NCBI GenBank assembly: GCA_034666705.1
Contig: JAXDLH010000373.1
Span: 1 to 5,707 of the forward strand
DNA length: 5,707 bases
DNA from: JAXDLH01 sp034666705
Lineage (GTDB): Bacteria; Chloroflexota; UBA6077; SHYK01
Direction of reading: 5' to 3'
How positions within the stretch are numbered: position 1 is the stretch's first letter; each line of letters starts with the position of its first letter. Both the position numbers and the translations under genes were made by a program. A model generated the notes under the pieces. It did no database searches, was not told where the DNA came from, and saw only the letters and a program-made list of their open reading frames with translations. Below, one piece after another: positions 4,372-5,707 of the stretch.

Positions 4372-5707
4372 ATGGTCGGCTCGCGCACAGCGAACCACAG
4401 CGCCTCGCGGTTCTCCCGGCTCGCGCTCTGCATCGCCAGCCTTGCGCTCGTCCTCGCCGCATGCAGCAGCCCTGGATCCAGCCAACCTGGCCAGGCGCAG
4501 GCACCGGCAGCGCCCAGCCCCACCGGCCCGAAGACGCTGCGCCTCGCAATAAAGGAGGAGCCGACCACCATGTACAGCGGCACGGCCTCCAATGAGCGCG
4601 AGCACAGCGACCTCTTCAACGCCAGCCTCACCTACTTCGACTCCAATGGCACCCTGCTCCCGAAGCTCGCCGTCAAGATCCCGTCGATCGCCGACGGGGA
4701 CTGGAAGGCTCTCCCGGACGGCAGCATGGAGGTCACCTGGAAGCTCAAGCCCAACCTCACCTGGCACGACGGCACGCCGGTGACGGCCGAAGATTTCGCA
4801 TTCTCAACCCGGATCCTGAACGACCCGGCCAACCCGACCAACCCGCCACGCGGGATGCGGCCGGTGACCGAGGCGCTCGCCCCCGACGCGCAGACCCTGG
4901 TGCTGCGCTATGCCAAGCCGTTCAACGGCGCGGCGGTCGCCGGCCTCGCCGATTTCCCGCCGGTGCCGCGTCACCTGCTCGAAGCTGACTACGCCCGCCT
5001 CGGCGGCGAGGGGATCTTCAACCACGCCGTTTTCACGACCGGCTGGGTGGGGACCGGCCCTTTCCGGATGACCAACCGCAGCGTCGGCAGCCACATCGAC
5101 GGCGCCGCCTTCGACAACTACGTGTTCGGCCGCCCGAAGATCGACCGCGTCAACATCCGCTTCATTCCGGACGTGAACTCGATCGCCGCCAACCTCCTCG
5201 CGGGCGAGTTGGACGGCGTGCCCGTCGGCTCCCTGGAGGTCGCCCAGGCGGTCGCCCTCCACGATCAGTGGGAGTCACAGGGTAAGGGCACAGTCAATGC
5301 GGTGCCCAACCGCTTGCGTGGCATGCAGTTGCAGTATCGCGATCCGGATGCGCCCTGGGCGAAGGACGTGCGGGTGCGGCAGGCCCTCGTGCAGATCATC
5401 GACCGCCCGTCGATCTCGGAGAAGATCTACTACGGCTACGCGCCTGTGGGCAACGTGGCCTTGCTCCCCTCGGATTCGCTGTTCAAGGTCCTCGAGCAGC
5501 GCGGCGCCCTCACCCTGTGGCCGCACGACCCAACTGCCGGCGGCCGGCTGCTCGACGCGGCCGGGTGGACGCGCGGCGCGGACGGCCAGCGCCGCAACGC
5601 CGCCGGCCAGCCCTTCACCTACAACCCCGGCATCAACGGCGACTCCGATCTGGAGGAGCTGCTGGTCGTCGTGGATAGCGTGCGAGGCGTCGGCATCAGC
5701 TCCGCGC
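4372..5707 (+). CDS. ABC transporter substrate-binding lipoprotein, family 5 (peptide/nickel type), 3' end outside window
   Basis: The reading frame stays open for 445 codons to the window edge, so the protein is truncated by the window, not by mutation. Family 5 members are usually about 500-600 residues, so roughly the last fifth is missing. It begins with a lipoprotein signal: basic residues (Arg5, Arg13, Arg16), a hydrophobic stretch 17-30 and the lipobox LAAC with Cys31 as the lipidation site. A Ser/Pro/Ala/Gln linker follows. Family 5 landmarks are MEVTWKLKPNLTWHDGTPVTAEDFAFS (about 118-144), VGTGPFRM (226-233) and DVRVRQALVQIIDR (332-345). It should sit on the outer face of the membrane, capture an oligopeptide or similar ligand, and deliver it to a DppB/DppC-type permease; those genes probably follow beyond the window. 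The ligand cannot be told from sequence alone. The promoter and a strong ribosome binding site lie just upstream, divergent from yqeY. Confidence 0.92.
   Translation, partial: MVGSRTANHSASRFSRLALCIASLALVLAACSSPGSSQPGQAQAPAAPSPTGPKTLRLAIKEEPTTMYSGTASNEREHSDLFNASLTYFDSNGTLLPKLAVKIPSIADGDWKALPDGSMEVTWKLKPNLTWHDGTPVTAEDFAFSTRILNDPANPTNPPRGMRPVTEALAPDAQTLVLRYAKPFNGAAVAGLADFPPVPRHLLEADYARLGGEGIFNHAVFTTGWVGTGPFRMTNRSVGSHIDGAAFDNYVFGRPKIDRVNIRFIPDVNSIAANLLAGELDGVPVGSLEVAQAVALHDQWESQGKGTVNAVPNRLRGMQLQYRDPDAPWAKDVRVRQALVQIIDRPSISEKIYYGYAPVGNVALLPSDSLFKVLEQRGALTLWPHDPTAGGRLLDAAGWTRGADGQRRNAAGQPFTYNPGINGDSDLEELLVVVDSVRGVGISSA

Noticed and set aside
4289..4552. 87-residue plus-strand frame and minus-strand frames (4192-4767, 4329-4631) around the lipoprotein start
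   Set aside because: They overlap the signal peptide coding region in other frames and lack ribosome binding sites. The frame from 4372 has a lipobox, family 5 motifs and stays open to the window edge.
4804..5526. Minus-strand frames opposite the solute-binding protein (4804-5262 and 5275-5526)
   Set aside because: Antisense to a well-supported gene, with no recognisable motifs.

Overview
The window is GC-rich bacterial DNA with five genes. Four lie on the minus strand: yqeY, then a pirin, then two trypsin-like/PDZ proteases, in the order they are transcribed. One lies on the plus strand, an extracellular solute-binding lipoprotein that runs off the right edge. The pervasive G/C third positions, the strong GGAGG-type ribosome binding sites 7-10 nt before each start, the pair of soluble HtrA-like proteases and the long 'CATCCTGAGC...GAAGGATC' inverted repeat would fit a Chloroflexota bacterium (Thermomicrobia/Sphaerobacter-like). 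That placement is an inference from gene style, not a demonstrated assignment.

Layout. Positions 16-1976 (minus) hold two related serine proteases, 29 nt apart and very probably co-transcribed. Both have a complete His-Asp-Ser triad and a C-terminal PDZ domain, and neither has a signal peptide or membrane anchor. Positions 1977-2171 are a leader/spacer that contains a sequence complementary to the first protease's ribosome binding site and a large AT-richer hairpin repeat abutting the pirin stop codon. Positions 2172-3065 (minus) encode a pirin with all four metal ligands. A small palindrome about 60 nt upstream may be its operator.

Positions 3066-3704 carry no convincing gene. They hold four separate repeat structures: a pair of 22-bp direct repeats, a 30-bp perfect inverted repeat, a pair of 24-bp direct repeats, and a decayed tandem duplication of the 3' end of yqeY. 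Positions 3705-4166 (minus) encode YqeY. The 205-bp divergent gap that follows carries a good sigma-70-type promoter (perfect TTGACA, 17-bp spacer) for the solute-binding protein, which starts at 4372.

Functionally the window looks like ordinary chromosome: protein quality control or processing (proteases), a redox/cupin protein (pirin), a GatB-related factor (YqeY), and peptide-type ABC uptake. I see no mobile element with a transposase, no RNA gene, no CRISPR array and no clearly new multi-gene system. The most interesting material is the repeat-dense spacer between yqeY and pirin, and the paired cytoplasmic HtrA-like proteases.
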